Source of the DNA: Mucor racemosus
Lineage: Eukaryota > Mucoromycota > Mucoromycetes > Mucorales > Mucoraceae
NCBI GenBank assembly: GCA_027405735.1
Contig: JAPEHQ010000015.1
Span: 868,001 to 932,000 of the forward strand
Direction: 5' to 3'
Length of the DNA: 64,000 nt
Shown here one piece after another: positions 1 to 12,883 of this stretch. A model generated the notes under the pieces. The model was not told where the DNA came from and did no database searches. It saw only the letters and a program-made list of their open reading frames with translations. Position 1 is the first letter of the stretch, and each line of letters begins with the position of its first letter. Position numbers and translations under genes: made by a program.

Positions 1-568
1 GGTGGGCTGCACACTATGGCCTGAGCTGTTGTTCCCACTGAATAATGGCTAAAAAGATACCAAGATGCACATGGGCACAACAAAAGAAACTGCACACGAG
101 CATAACAAAAACCCTGCATGTGCAGAGTTATAGATTCTGTCCATGTGCATGACATTAATGCGATGTGCGCATAATAGTGGAATTATCCATAAGTATAATA
201 ATGAGCTGATCGTATGGGCACAAATTGGTTTGTACATGAGCATCCTGCCGTTCTCAAAATTTGATTTCATTTTTTACTGGAATGGGTTTTTAAATTACAT
301 TTCCTTTTATTACTGTATTATAGATTATAGACAATACAATTTAATAAGCTGTTGATGTAGAGTGATACATGCAAGAACCAATATATTTACAATTATTATC
401 TTTTGTAAATATGTTTATAGCTATAATGTTTATAGCAACAATGGTTTTTGCTTGAGCATAAAATTAAATAATACTTACGGCTTAAATTTATATGCAAGCC
501 AAAAAGTTATAAATGTTACTTTATCACTCATAAAATTTAAACAAATTAACCTCCTCCTTCTTTAAACT
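1..568 (-). repeat. copy of the palindrome-spacer repeat
   Basis: This stretch reads on the minus strand as a diverged copy of about 52,990-53,650, the spacer of the large palindrome. Shared landmarks are a TGTTGT(T/A)CCCA-type block, a GCACATGGGCACAACA block and a GTTTGTACATGAGC block. Short frames on both strands in the two copies look alike only because the DNA is repeated. No gene is supported. The element may begin left of the window. Confidence 0.7.
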
Positions 569-1226
569 TGCAATAAAATTGAAGTAATTTTATAAAAATG
601 AAAAATAAAATAAAAAATAAAAGCGTTGATAAATACAATTATAGTCTTTCCACGGTTTTATTGTGATTAAAAGAAATCTGAAGAAAAAGAATGATATCTT
701 CATAAAGTATGCTATATTTATAGGAATTGTAAAATAGTGGATGCTTGTGTGTTGATGCCTATTTTACAGGTGTTCAATCATAATGTCTTTTATTGACATT
801 CTTTTATAAAATACTTGGTTGAGATGCTGATACTTTGTTTAATATAGTAGAATATCATTAGATGGATGTTGATCTTTCAACATTCCAATTATAATTTAAA
901 ATGCAACTGAGCTTATTTTCATGGGATGGGATTCCTTAACTAGAATTACTGCAATTGAGATTTTATGAGCAGGAGCTTTGGAATATATTATTAATGCAAA
1001 ATAAGTACAGCTTTATATCATAGGTGTCGCGTTGTAGAAGGTTGTATTTTGATCAGGAATACTTCCTTTTACAGACACCAGCAATATAGAGTTTCCTTGT
1101 TATGTTTATTGGGATCTGATTGGAATTCAGTCCTTATGGAGCGAGATTCAGGTACGCATTGAGATCAGTTATTTTTCTGAAATGACAATGGCGACTTTGG
1201 TCTATAAAAGGTGTCATTTCATTGCA
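569..1226 (+). repeat. repeat family B, copy 1
   Basis: This 658 bp non-coding repeat matches 54,705-55,362 on the same strand (also 658 bp) and 51,687-52,344 on the opposite strand, with only scattered substitutions. It starts at GCAATAAAATTGAAG and ends at TTTCATTGCA. The other two copies sit inside the palindrome arms, where family E lies on the outer side; here the spacer repeat adjoins B directly. No open reading frame is shared between copies. Confidence 0.8.
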
Positions 1227-1983
1227 GGCGCTAAGCTGTAATGTGAATTATTGTTTTGATTATCTCGACGAAAAATTAATATTTTTTGCTGAAACAAAAA
1301 TGCAGAGTAGGTACTCATTTTTGTCGACATAATAATTGCAAAGGGCAACTTCCACAATCAAGTCTAGGTGACATACATTAGTTCTACATTCCTCAATACG
1401 TAAAGTATAAACTGAGCTTTATAACATAATACACAGCAATGTAAAACTTATCATATCAAACTATGTCGTAATCTTAACCAAGGAATGTACTGTACACAGA
1501 CTTGTAAACGTAACAACTACTACAAGTGATTCAGATATCAGCATCCATGAGTCATTGCATATTTGGTAAGCTTAAACAACAGGTTGCTTATCTGCTATTT
1601 ACAACAACACCTGGCGACTAAGGTCAGTAAGGTTACCAGTTCTCGCTGAATATGTATCAAAATGAGCTCCCACTGTAATTGGTAGGTACATCTAATGTTG
1701 ATTCACTGAATTGCAAAAGGTTTAGCCTCCCCGAGTTGCTGTGAAAATAGAGAAATGAAAACTCGCACTTTTTTAAGCAATTTCGTATGGATTGTTTCAG
1801 AAATTCTTTGAAAAGTTTTATAAAATCAAATAATGGTTCCAAATTAAATTTTGAAGTTGCATTTAATACGCAGTGAATATACAAATAACATATATTTATT
1901 TCATTAGCTAACAGCTGTTTTTGAACGAGTAGAGCACATGTTTTTGTGTGAAACCATCTCTTCCTCCGTTTAAAAAAATAAAG
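1226..1983 (-). repeat. R1 inverted repeat, left arm
   Basis: This 758 bp block is the reverse complement of 9,340-10,098 (759 bp), nearly without indels and with few substitutions. The two arms bracket the EDC3-VPS18 gene pair. About 90 bp at the outer end (a block reading GATTATCTCGACGAAAAAT) belong to family A. A 75-residue open frame present in both arms is kept because the DNA is nearly identical; it resembles no protein I know. Confidence 0.85.
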
Positions 1984-2499
1984 CGACTGAAAAATGCTTG
2001 TATATAATCTATGGATATTGATCTGAATGGGTCAAATGGGTCAAAATATATACTACAGCTGTAACGGTATTCAGCAATGGTATTTTTAGCATTCGCTAAT
2101 TTTCTGGATGAATTGTAGGACTAAAAGACGCTCTTTTTTTTCGAATGAGGATTGTAACTCATTAGCAGATCCTTTCAAATTAGAAAAAGCGCTGAATTGG
2201 CTAAAACCAGCATATATGGCAATAACAACTAATGAAATTAATAACTAAATTTTATTTTTATGTATAAAGGTCGTAATAAAGAGGCGCAAGCACAAGACCA
2301 AAAGAAGCGAGAGAGAAAGCTTCGCACCTTGGTAATCATGAACATTTGGAAAAGGGTATATACTATGTACATACACATACTGTAATATTTATGGTAATTT
2401 CTAGCATTTTATAAAATCACCATTATTATTAAAGTTATTATTATAAATTGTAAGAATTCAGAAATTCTTGGGATACAACCATATTTATTATTTATCATT
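1984..2499. other. intergenic, downstream of EDC3
   Basis: This A+T-rich sequence lies between the R1 arm and the EDC3 stop codon. It should include the EDC3 3' untranslated region at its right end. A short tandem GGGTCAAAT duplication is visible near 2,030. I see no gene. Confidence 0.5.
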
Positions 2500-4005
2500 T
2501 TAAGCATATTCTAATGCCAAAACAAAATCACTTCCCCATGGAATATGAAAATTAGGAACACTTTTTTCAAAGCATGAGAAGGGCAAACCAGCATCGGCCA
2601 AGAATAACTCACCGGTAACATTACGAGATGTACATCCAGTATATGGAGCACCAAGACATAAGGTCCATTTAGGGTTAATAAATGTATCACTAGCATTGCC
2701 ATCATTAGGGTTGACACCACTGGGGAATTCAATACTCAAGACAGGAGCTTTGTTATTATTAGCCCAGTTCATTTGTGCCTTGATGGCAGGAGTGATTTTC
2801 AACATATCAGAACCCAATAATGCGTCAACGATAATATCGACAGGTGTTGTATATTGATTAGGAAGTTCTGTATAAAATTATGTTAAGGTATCTTCATCAA
2901 TTGTAAATTTTGTATATATTTTTTACCATCAAGTGAATAAACAATGCGAGCACCAGAGAATTTAGCCAATTTCTTGTATTGCTCAACAGTGGCACCACAG
3001 TAGGAATCTTCAGACATACTAATAATAACTTGGCAACCACGATTAGCTAAATGGCGAGCAGCAGCGATACCAGATTCACCAATAGCTGTGGGACCAGCCA
3101 AAATAACAACAACAGGAGCTGCATTATGATTATCAGGTTGGATACGACGATGACCACCAATAGCCTTTAAAACCATGGTACTGATACCAAATGCACCGTT
3201 CTCAACTAATTGAGTTTGAGTCAATCCAGTTTCTCTTCCGATTAATTTAGTAACTTCCATTTGATTAGCGTTAATACTAGGAATTTCAATACCACCAGAA
3301 ACTGTTAAAATACGAGTAGTAGTGCTCTCAACGTTATTTTCAAGAAGTTTTGTTTGGGTTTGTTGTTGCTGTTGCTGTTGCTGTTGCTGTTGATTTGAAG
3401 AACCACTTCTTCTAACTCTAGGAGGAATAAGAGAGGCTGGGATACTTGACGATGATGGGGAAGACTTTGTTTGTTGTTTTGTCAAAATTTCGATTGGGGA
3501 GCGGTTTTTCATAACAGATTTTTCATTAATCATCAATGATTCTAATTTATTACTGAGTTGTTGTTCTTGTTGCTTGGGAGTATCATTTTGATTAGATTTA
3601 GCTGCCTTCTTTTTAATGCTAGGAGTAGATGAGCTGCTGCTGCCAGTGCTTTGGTCTGCAGTCGAAACTGTGGTTGGTGCCTTTCTCTCATTGGCCTTTT
3701 TTACAATACCTTTTCCTTTCTCGAAATCTGCATAATCTTCAAATACAACAATTTCTTTGACAGGTTTAGTAATTTTCTTGCCACCGAAAAGAGGTTTTTT
3801 AGGCTTTGGGCTTGCTACAGGAGTAGTTGTAACACTAACAATGGCAGGATCTTGGAAAGGTACTTGAGGAGATGAGTTCTCCTTTTTTTGCTTTTGTTTT
3901 TGAGGCTGTTGTTGTTGCTGTTGAGATGGGTGAGATTGTTGAGGTTGTTGAAACAAAGCGGAAGGATCAAGCGACTTTAAACCAGGCTGCTGCTGCTGCT
4001 GCTGC

Positions 4006-4036
<31 letters not shown>

Positions 4037-4774
4037 GCTTTTGGAACATTTGTTGAACTAAATTATTAGGGACATTCTGTGGTTTTTGTTGTGGTGATTG
4101 ATTAATTGACTCTGTATATACAATAGCAGGATCCATCATATTATTATTCATGGGTGATTTATCATTTCTGTACATTGATTCTTGGCTTGATATAATTGCA
4201 GGGTCTCTTGGAATATTTTGTTGAAATAAAATGGCAGGATCCATGTGCATTGGTCCAACAAGAGGAGAATGTTGTTGAAATTGATGCATTTGTTGTTGAT
4301 GAAACTGTTGCTGTTGCTGAAACATCATTTGTTGCTGGAGTTGATAATGATGATGTTGTTGTTGGGCCAACTGTTGTTGAGCCAACATTTCTTGTTGCTG
4401 TTGCTCCAATTGTTGTTGTTGTTGTTGTTGTTGTTGCTGTTTCTTTTGTTGTTCCTCCTCCAATTGTGGCTGTGGTTGTGGTTGTGGTTGTGGTTGTGGT
4501 TGAGGAGTATTAGTCTTGTTCATATCAAGTACTTCCAAATCTTTAATATTTGTAGTGTTGATTGGAAGTAAATCTTCTTTGGAATTATATCCGTTTGAAT
4601 GCTCAATAGTAGCTGATAAAATAGTGTCAATTTTTATATCAAAGATAGATTATAAACCAACTTACAATCCTTCAATAAGAGGTTTCCCTGCTTATCTTTT
4701 CCTTGAATAAAACCTCTAACAGTATCATTGTTACCAAGTACAATCTTTACGAAAACTCCAAGATATTTTTCCAT
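2500..4774 (-). CDS. EDC3: Enhancer of mRNA-decapping protein 3 (Edc3)
   Basis: Edc3 is a cytoplasmic P-body scaffold that binds Dcp2 through its LSm domain and Dhh1/DDX6 through an FDF motif, and dimerises through a YjeF-N domain. Exons (minus strand) are 4774-4666, 4612-2927 and 2867-2500, giving 720 residues. Exon 1 gives the LSm start (MEKYLGVFVKIVLG; RGFIQGKDKQG), which settles the ATG at 4774; a start inside exon 2 would lose it. Residues about 70-270 are Gln-rich with long poly-Q runs. An FDF-like segment (VVFEDYADFEKGKG) lies near residue 326. The YjeF-N Rossmann fold occupies about 475-720 (IPSINANQMEVTKLIGRETG; VVVILAGPTAIGESG; VDALLGSDM; SIEFPSGVNPNDG). Five DPAI/DPSA repeats lie in the Q-rich part. 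It is longer than yeast or human Edc3 because of the Q tracts. Divergent from VPS18. Confidence 0.93.
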
Positions 4775-4990
4775 TGCCAATTAGAATCTGTTCAAAATGG
4801 AATACGCGTTTTGATTATGTGTATCTTGAAGGAGGAACTGAATCAATTTGTACGAAAGTTTTTCTTTTACCATTTCAAATCCACCAACTGTGACGTGGTG
4901 AGAGGTGTGAGAAGGCATCTACTGGATGTAGTATAAGGTCATATACTTGTGTATCGTATCTCCCTCTTTATAATTCAAGCAAATTAAAGT
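4775..4990. promoter_or_regulatory. shared EDC3/VPS18 divergent promoter
   Basis: These 216 bp separate the two start codons, so both genes must be driven from here. No strong TATA box is visible for either gene; a GTATAAGG stretch near 4,932 is the nearest match on the VPS18 side. The functional role is inferred from position only. Confidence 0.55.
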
Positions 4991-7900
4991 ATGTCACTGT
5001 TTGACGACTTTCTAGAGTCAACTGAAGCTACAACAGACGCAAGATCAACCATAGATTTGAATAAAAATGAGCAACATTTAGACGATATCAATAGACCGTT
5101 GAAGACCTCTAAAGTAAAAAAAAAAAAAAGGCATTATTCTTGCTGAAATATAAATATTATGCTAATTTTTGTGGTAAACATAGCGAGAAACAGGATATGT
5201 AGCAACAGGTTCTCATAAAGATGGAGATTCCTTATTCTCGTTACAATATGTTCAGTTTCAATTACCAGCCATGTTGGTTTACATGACGGTAGAAAATAAC
5301 ATATTAGCCGCTGTATTAGACAATTTCCGCATATTAAGAATCGACCTCGATAATCCGTTGGAAGTTCATGGTAAATTATGTGTTTAAAATCAAAGAAATT
5401 CTCTTGCTCAAATTTGACTTGAAATAGTGGTTGAAATATCTAGAAAACCAAACTCGAATAAAGTTACTCAACTATTCCTCGATCCTACCGGTAGACATAT
5501 TATCGTTACAACAGATAATGGTGAGAATTATTATCTTTTTCATAAATGGAGAAGAACAAAAGAACTAGCCAAATTAAAGGTTTGTATAAACAATGAAAAA
5601 CATTGCTATATTCTCACTGATACAAATACCTTTTAGGGTGTTGTAATCACTTCAATTGCCTGGAATAAACGAGCCAATCTATCCAGTGCATCTACTCGAG
5701 AAATACTAATCGGCACAAACAATGGCATCGTCTTTGAAACTTGCTTAGAACCTACTGATGAATTTTTCCGTCGAGAAGAGAAATACTTGATGCAACTATT
5801 CTCTTTACATGAACCCAACATGCCAATCACTGGCTTACATTTCGAGAGATTCCCCTCTGATCGTCGCAAATATTTAATCATGTTATCTACACCAACTCGT
5901 CTGTATCATTTCATCGGATCAGTAAAATATACAAGCGCTACCACAAGTGAAAACGATCCACCCGTTGCTGTAGGCGATAGAGCACTTTTTGAACTAGTTT
6001 TTGCAGAATATGAGCATAATCCAGAATTCCAAGAATTGCCCAGTAATTTGGATTATAGTAAAATGTTGTTCTTCAATCGTTTTCCAGAGTTACAATTAAA
6101 TGGTGTATCACAGACATTTGCTTGGCTCACTGGCGCAGGAATTTATCACGGCAATCTTGATTTCAGTGAAAAAGATGATCATGTTATTACTGATGCTAAT
6201 CTATTACCGTTTCCACCTACAACATACGATGAAGAATCCGGCAAGTTAATCACTGATATACCCATTTCAATTGTCATTACAGAATTTCATTTTATTTTAC
6301 TATATGCGGGATATGTTCGAGCAATATGTAGATTAAATGATAAGATTGTGTTTGAAGAAGTGATCCCACTGAATAGAAATGAAATTGTACAAGGAATGGT
6401 TGTTGATGATATTAAACGAACATATTGGATTTATACCTCGGATGCCATGTATGAACTAGTGATCAAAGATGAAGATCGAGATGTTTGGAAATTATATCTC
6501 CAAAAGAAAAATTATGCTGTAGCATTACAGTATTGTAAGGAACAATCGCAGCGAACACAAATCTATACAGCACATGCTCAAGAAGATTTCGACCAACGTC
6601 GATATATGCAAAGTGCAGAATATTTCGCTAAAAGCACAGTTTCCTTTGAAGAAGTCGCATTGAAATTTACAGAGAAAAAGGAAAGAGATGCATTGAGATT
6701 TTTTTTGATTAGTAGATTAGAAAGACTTGGCCCAAATGATCGCACACAAAAGACATTGATTTCAACATGGCTCGTGCAATTGTATTTATTCAAAATGAAT
6801 CAATTGGAAGATGTAGCTGCTTCAGTCAACTTTACATCGACAGGTGGCACAATGACCCGTTCATCAAAATTCTATAAAGACCAACAGCAGAATATAAAGG
6901 ACGAATTTCGCTCATTTTTAGAAACTTATGGTGTATATTTGCATATACCAACAACTTATAAACTTATTTCCAGTCATGGATTTGGTGCTGAATTGCTGTA
7001 TTATGCATTTTATATTGGAGATTACGAAAAAGTGATTGATAATTGGATTTCTGAAAAGAATTGGGAAAAGGCTATCGAGATATTAGACGGACAGGTAAAA
7101 AGCCAGTACATTGGTCATCTTGTTTAATACTAAGAAATTGCCATAGAATAAGAATGAGCTATTTTATAAATTCAGCACATCTTTAATGGAAAATTCTCCT
7201 GAAAAGGCTGTGGATATGTGGATAAATCATCCAAAATTGAATCCAAGATATTTGATACCGGCTTTACTACGATATAATCACTCAACAAGAAGTGATCGAG
7301 CATCAGAGGTAAGGTCAAAAATGCAAACTTGTTCAATTGTTTACTGATTAAACATGATTAGAATCAAGCAATTCGATACCTTTCTTATCAAGTATCAGCT
7401 TTGGGCAATACTGATCCAATTATTCACAATTTCTTATTAACTTTGTACGCTACACAACCAACAAATGATGAAACTGCTTTATTGACATTTTTGAAGAATG
7501 AGGTAATTCGGTGAATATGCGCTTATATTCCTTGATTATTTATATAACTCTTTATTAGGGACGAGAGATGCATTACAAATTGGATTATGCATTGAGGATA
7601 TGTAGCCATAATAATAGAACTCAAAGTTGCGTACATATCTATAGTCAAATGGGATTATATGAAGAGGCTGTTGATTTAGCACTGGAGGTAAGTACATTTG
7701 GAAACGTATTTAATATGGCAGCATTTCATGACAGTAAATTATATAGCATCGAGACTTGGATCTAGCACGCATCAATGCTGAGAAACCTGAAGATGATGAT
7801 ATTTTACGTAAACGATTATGGATAAGTATCGCAAAATATGTAATTCAGGATAATAAGGATATAAAAAGGTATGTTACAAAGATAGGTTAGATGCTCTTAG

Positions 7901-8624
7901 ATTAACATTAGATATTTTAGTGCAATGCAATTCTTGAAAAAATGTGATCTTTTAAAAATGGAGGACATACTGCCCTTTTTCCCTGATTTTGTGCTCATTG
8001 ATGATTTCAAAGATGAAATTTGTTCTGCTCTAGAGGAATATAACATCAATATAGAGGATCTGAAGGCAGAGATGGATAACGCAACATTGAGTGCCGATCA
8101 TATTAGACTAGATATTCGTAAACTGAAGAAGAGGTAACATTTGAATTAATTACATAAACATCTTATTGACCCATCCATATCTAGATTTGCTATTGTAGAA
8201 GAAGATCAAATGTGTTGCTTGTGTGAATTCCCTCTGCTGACACGACAATTCTATGTTTTCCCCTGTAATCATGAATATCATGCTGATTGTTTACGAAATA
8301 GAGTAAATCTACAAGAAACAATACCCATTAGATTCACTTACTAACAGCCATTAATTGTAGGTTACAAAGTATTTACCAACACGACAAATTAGAAAATTGG
8401 CAGATATTCAGGAACAACTTTCCCGCGAATTTAAGCTGGCTAGAACTATGCAATCTATAGAAGATGAGAAAGCAATTACTGCTAGAATTGAAGATTTAAG
8501 ATACCAACTAGATGATATAGTAGCACATCAATGTGTCATGTGTGGTGATATTATGATTAACTCTATCGATGTACCATTTATTGGTGAAGAGGAAGCTGAT
8601 ATAGCTGCCAGCTGGACTATTTAA
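4991..8624 (+). CDS. VPS18: Vacuolar protein sorting protein Vps18/Pep3 (HOPS/CORVET core)
   Basis: Vps18 is a core subunit of the HOPS and CORVET complexes that tether membranes at the vacuole and endosome. Eleven exons: 4991-5113, 5184-5370, 5428-5579, 5637-7094, 7147-7308, 7362-7502, 7559-7687, 7747-7868, 7921-8133, 8185-8302 and 8361-8624, giving 1022 residues (human about 973). The N-terminal beta-propeller is seen in FLDPTGRHIIVTTDNGENYY and ILIGTNNGIVFE. The middle is alpha-solenoid with clathrin-repeat character (LYLQKKNYAVALQYCKEQ; HSTRSDRASE). The C-terminal RING-H2 has CCLCEF, FPCNHEYHADCL (about residues 907-935) and a late CVMCG pair, matching Pep3/Vps18. All introns are short with GTAAG-like donors and TAG or CAG acceptors; intron 1 opens with a run of A. 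The ATG follows an AAAGT context and precedes an acidic start (MSLFDDFLE). Confidence 0.94.
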
Positions 8625-9339
8625 TATTGTAATAACATTTCTACTTTTTATAAAAAATTATTAATCTTTGATACCGTTTTAAATATAAGATATTTCCAGT
8701 CTTATCGCGCAATGCCATAAAGATGTCTCTTATTAGTTTATGGTCTATCTCTTTCGAATCTTCGTGATTCCACTAAAAAAACATTACTACAGTCCGCAAT
8801 TCTAGACTAAATATCCTTTATATTTAGTGGATGAGTGCATTTTTATGCTTGAAATTACTCAAAACTGTTACCAAAGGTTTATATTTACTTGTATTTTAAT
8901 ATCAAATGAATTCAGGCTGCTTGTTTTCTTTTTTATTTTTTTTTTTCAAGCGTTTTTCGCCGACATTTTATGAAGGATATCCCATGGTTGGGCCCTTGAA
9001 TTTGATTATAGGATTTTTGGACACTTAAATCTAAGAATTTTACTATGCAATATTATAGCAAAACAAATGCACAAACTTGAGCACTATCATGTAGTATTTT
9101 AAAACTAATGCAATTATTGGTACAAAATTGATATTTCTTGAAAATCGCATACACCGATATTTGGGAGTTTCTCAACGAATACTACGCTTTAGATATGCAA
9201 ATTTTTTATTCGATAGGCCGCTAGTTTTTCCACATTTCATCTTAATTAAACTACGTAGTTTGTGTTAATAAATTGTTCTGCTAATACTACAGAATAAAAA
9301 ATGGTCGTGATTATCGAAAACTGACCAAATTGCCATTTT
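8625..9339. other. intergenic, downstream of VPS18
   Basis: This is A+T-rich non-coding sequence from the VPS18 stop to the R1 right arm. A T-rich run lies around 8,930-8,946. No open frame looks like a gene, and I saw no match to the other repeat families. Confidence 0.5.
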
Positions 9340-10098
9340 CTTTATTTTTTTAAGCGGAGGAAGAGATGATTTCACACAAAAACATGTGCTCTACCCGTTC
9401 AAAAACAGCTGTTAGCTAATGAAATAAATATATGTTATTTGTATATTCACTGCATATTAAATGCAACTTCAAAATTTAATTTGGAACCATTATTTGATTT
9501 TATAAAAATTTTCAAAGAATTTCTGAAACAATCCATACGAAATTGCTTAAAAAAGTGCGAGTTTTCATTTCTCTATTTTCACAGCAACTCGGGGAGGCTA
9601 AACCTTTTGCAATTCAGTGAATCAACATTAGATGTACCTACCAATTACAGTGGGAGCTCATTTTGATACATATTCAGCGAGAACTGGTAACCTTACTGAC
9701 CTTAGTCGCCAGGTGTTGTTGTAAATAGCAGATAAGCAACCTGTTGTTTAAGCTTACCAAATATGCAATGACTCATGGATGCTGATATCTGAATCACTTG
9801 TAGTAGTTGTTACGTTTACAAGTCTGTGTACAGTACATTCCTTGGTTAAGATTACGACATAGTTTGATATGATAAGTTTTACATTGCTGTGTATTATGTT
9901 ATAAAGCTCAGTTTATACTTTACGTATTGAGGAATGTAGAACTAATGTATGTCACCTAGACTTGATTGTGGAAGTTTCCCTTTGCGGTTATTATGTCAAC
10001 AAAAATGAGTACCTACTCTGCATTTTTTGTTTCAGCAAAAAATATTGATTTTTCGTCGAGATAATCAAAGCAATAATTCACATTACAGCTTAGCGCCT
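9340..10098 (+). repeat. R1 inverted repeat, right arm
   Basis: This is the reverse complement of 1,226-1,983. A 130 bp internal piece, from GCATTCCTTGGTTAAGATTA to CACCTAGA.TTGATTG, recurs more diverged at about 23,580-23,702. The last 90 bp run straight into family A copy 1, so R1 may be an extra segment of a longer A-type element. Confidence 0.85.
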
Positions 10099-11300
10099 AT
10101 GGTAACTGGGTTCCAAAATCGATTTGACAAATCGATCAGAAAATGATTCAAAAAACAAAATCGGTTAATAGTTTATGAACTACAAAGTAAGTTAAACTAG
10201 AATATTAAATGGTTTTTGTACAGTTTTAAATTCTGCATAAATTAAAACAAAATGCAAACAAATGGTTCATACTAAATTTTGCTTAAAATGAGAATGAAAC
10301 TTTGGAGGTTTTTTAAAGATACGCACCACTTTTTATAAGCATATTTTAAATATAATTAATGGAACTAATGCAAAAAGCAATTATCTATCGATAGAGCCAT
10401 TTCTGAACCTTCTAACTGCATTATTCGTAGAGAAAAAAAGATTTTTGTCCAATTTGTTTCAAATTCAGAATTTAGGATGAAGGTATACAGGGGGAAATTG
10501 AAGCTGGAAGCGACAGTATTCCTTTGAACATATTTTTGAGGATATCTCCACGAAAAATTAATATTTTGAAAAAAACTAAATTGGATCCGGTAGAGCTCAA
10601 TGAGATTGATGATATGAATGCAAAAAAAACACTGATTAATTTATTGAATATTTTGAAATTTCCTACAAAAATATCAAAAAAAAGAAAAAAAAATAAAAGT
10701 ATTCAGAATTTTTGCATACTGAAATATATTATAGAGCACTTTGAAACAAGTAAGTTTTATTATTAAAAATTACTAGTATTGCTTAATTTTTCGTAGAGAT
10801 ATGAAACCTCAAAGTTTTTAATTTTTAGCAGCAGTGAAATGCGTGTAATAATCTGAAACATTAGAACTAAAAAATTAATACCAACTGCAAAAATAGGATA
10901 TTTCCGGATACTTATTTTTGGATTAAATTTGATCATCTCAGGTACATTGGCGTATGATTTTTTCTTGGTGTTATTTTGTGAAAAAAAAAATGTTAAGAAG
11001 GGATAAAAAGTCAGGCCCAGTTTTTTTATGGAAAAACCATTGAATTTTACTCATTTTTGAGACTTTTATAACATATAGAAAATAACTAGAAACAGGCAAT
11101 ATAATGCTATCAGTTCATATCTATTTAGCAGCGTGCAAGGTATATCCTAAAAAATGTTATTAGTATGAGGTTGTTAATTACAGAAAATAGGTAGTATTGG
11201 AGTCGAGCCTATGAGCCAGCTCGAGATTGTGTAAACGAAACTCAATTTTTGCTTCAGCAGGTATCTACAAAAAAATGTCAAAATCTATTTTAGCATATAC
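10005..11300 (+). repeat. repeat family A, copy 1
   Basis: Family A is an A+T-rich repeat of about 1.2 kb. Diagnostic blocks in order are TTTTTCGTCGAGATAATCAA, TTTTGGAGGTTTTT, GAGGATATCTCCACGAAAAA, TATGAA(A/G)CCTCAAAGTTTT and ATAGGATATTTCCGGATACT. This copy is the most diverged of four. Its 3' end is hard to fix and is set where similarity fades. No transposase or terminal inverted repeat was recognised. Confidence 0.75.
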
Positions 11301-12883
11301 AGTGTAACGTTTTTTGTTTATCAGTGTTAATTAGTTCGTTAATTATAGAGTGTAACTTTGATCAAACTGGATGATATTTTACGAAATGAATATATTATTT
11401 TTATAAATTAATTAATTAGTTGATTAGAAAGAAAAGCAATTAAAGGCTACGTGGTGTAATTATTTAACTTTTACAATAGAAAATATACAAAAGAACTATT
11501 TTTTATTATTAGAAGGTGTTCTTAAAAGGAACTAATTCAACGGCAAAGGCTTAATCTCAGTACATTGTAACAATAACGGCCATTCCAGTACTTACAATAC
11601 CCCCCGTCAGCTTCATACCGTCTGCATGCGATTTATTATTTTAATAACTCAGAGAGTAGACCTAGCAATATTTCCGTTATCAGGCATTGCTCACATGAAA
11701 AGGCTTCTAAGCCAACTCATTTCTATTTTGTATTTGATTTATGGAATTAAGCATTTATAGGAGCATCGGACATAAAATTTTAAATTAGTATATTTGTAAC
11801 AGGATCAAGAAATACAAATTCAAAGCATTAAAAAAGAGTTCTGTTTTTCAAGATTTTCCTTCAATTCGAAAGTACAAAACTCAAATCTTGGGACTCAAAG
11901 AAACCCAAGAATACACATTATACTGTATATATCTCCATATTGATATGGTTACTCATCTATGTAATGTACCAATAGACGACCAAAGTTATCTATATATAGA
12001 ACATTTGTTGAGTAGCATCAACATGTTGGTTTTTTTTGTCATACATCATTGTATTTTAACGTGCCGTGAAGGAATGCCAAGGCTGTCAATTACTTGATGA
12101 ACTTTATTTTGAATGCTCCCTTAAAAGATTCAGATATCAGCAATTATTCAGAGATCACTCAGCTCTACCCTTATAAAATCACGCCCTCTGCATATATTGA
12201 TCAAATGCTATCAAGATTATGTATGTAAATGTTGGATTGGTATTGATGTTGATGTGGGCTGTTAATAACATCAACAAAGCAATCTTTAAAACTTGATCCA
12301 GCGGTATATATAAGTAACATTTCTTGTGTAAACTTCTGGGCTGGTAAACTAATTTCATTATAATTATGAACCGAAAATAGTTTAATGATGAAGATTTTTG
12401 GATATTTGAATATTTTGAAGGGTACATTTTTGTGATAGAGAGTAAATGTTTCAAAGCTATTCATTTTTGATACAACAGAAATTTGGCCTTGATTTCTCGA
12501 GTTGAATCTGACTAGGCAATATACTTGTATCGTACAAAGCATTATTGTTGATCTAACATTTATCTTAATTAAATGTCACCATGAATGTATATATATATAT
12601 AAAAATAGAAATATATATTTGATTTATACAGTGCTTATAAATGAGTTAGCAAGATTGAAACACAAAATTTTTCCGTTTTAGCAGCATTAAGGGCTTTAAA
12701 GATCCATCAATTATGTGTAAATTGTCCCAAATTGTAGTCTAATATAAAGGTGTCTTTATTGCAGGAACTTGGGAACCAACAATGGCCACAGAAGAATTTA
12801 TATACTATATAATGGCTTCTCCAAAAGCGCACTACCCTTTTTTTTTCTCTTTATCAAAATTATAAAAACATAAATCATTCATA
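11301..12883. other. intergenic with promoter of the secreted-protein gene
   Basis: No gene is seen here. The sequence has the usual A+T-rich character, including a (TA)n run near 12,587-12,600. Overlapping open frames at 12,179-12,542 carry no recognisable domain. A TATA-like TTATATACTATATAA lies at about 12,798-12,812, 70-85 bp before the downstream ATG, and a pyrimidine-rich tract lies at 12,833-12,853. Confidence 0.5.

Noticed and set aside
49..270. 73-codon minus-strand frame similar to one at 53,345-53,566
   Set aside because: The similarity comes from the shared repeat DNA. The frames contain differing ends, lack a domain and sit in non-coding repeats.
3872..4571. Plus-strand frames rich in Val or Leu opposite EDC3
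   Set aside because: They are the antisense reading of the poly-Gln codons of EDC3 and vanish outside the Q tracts.
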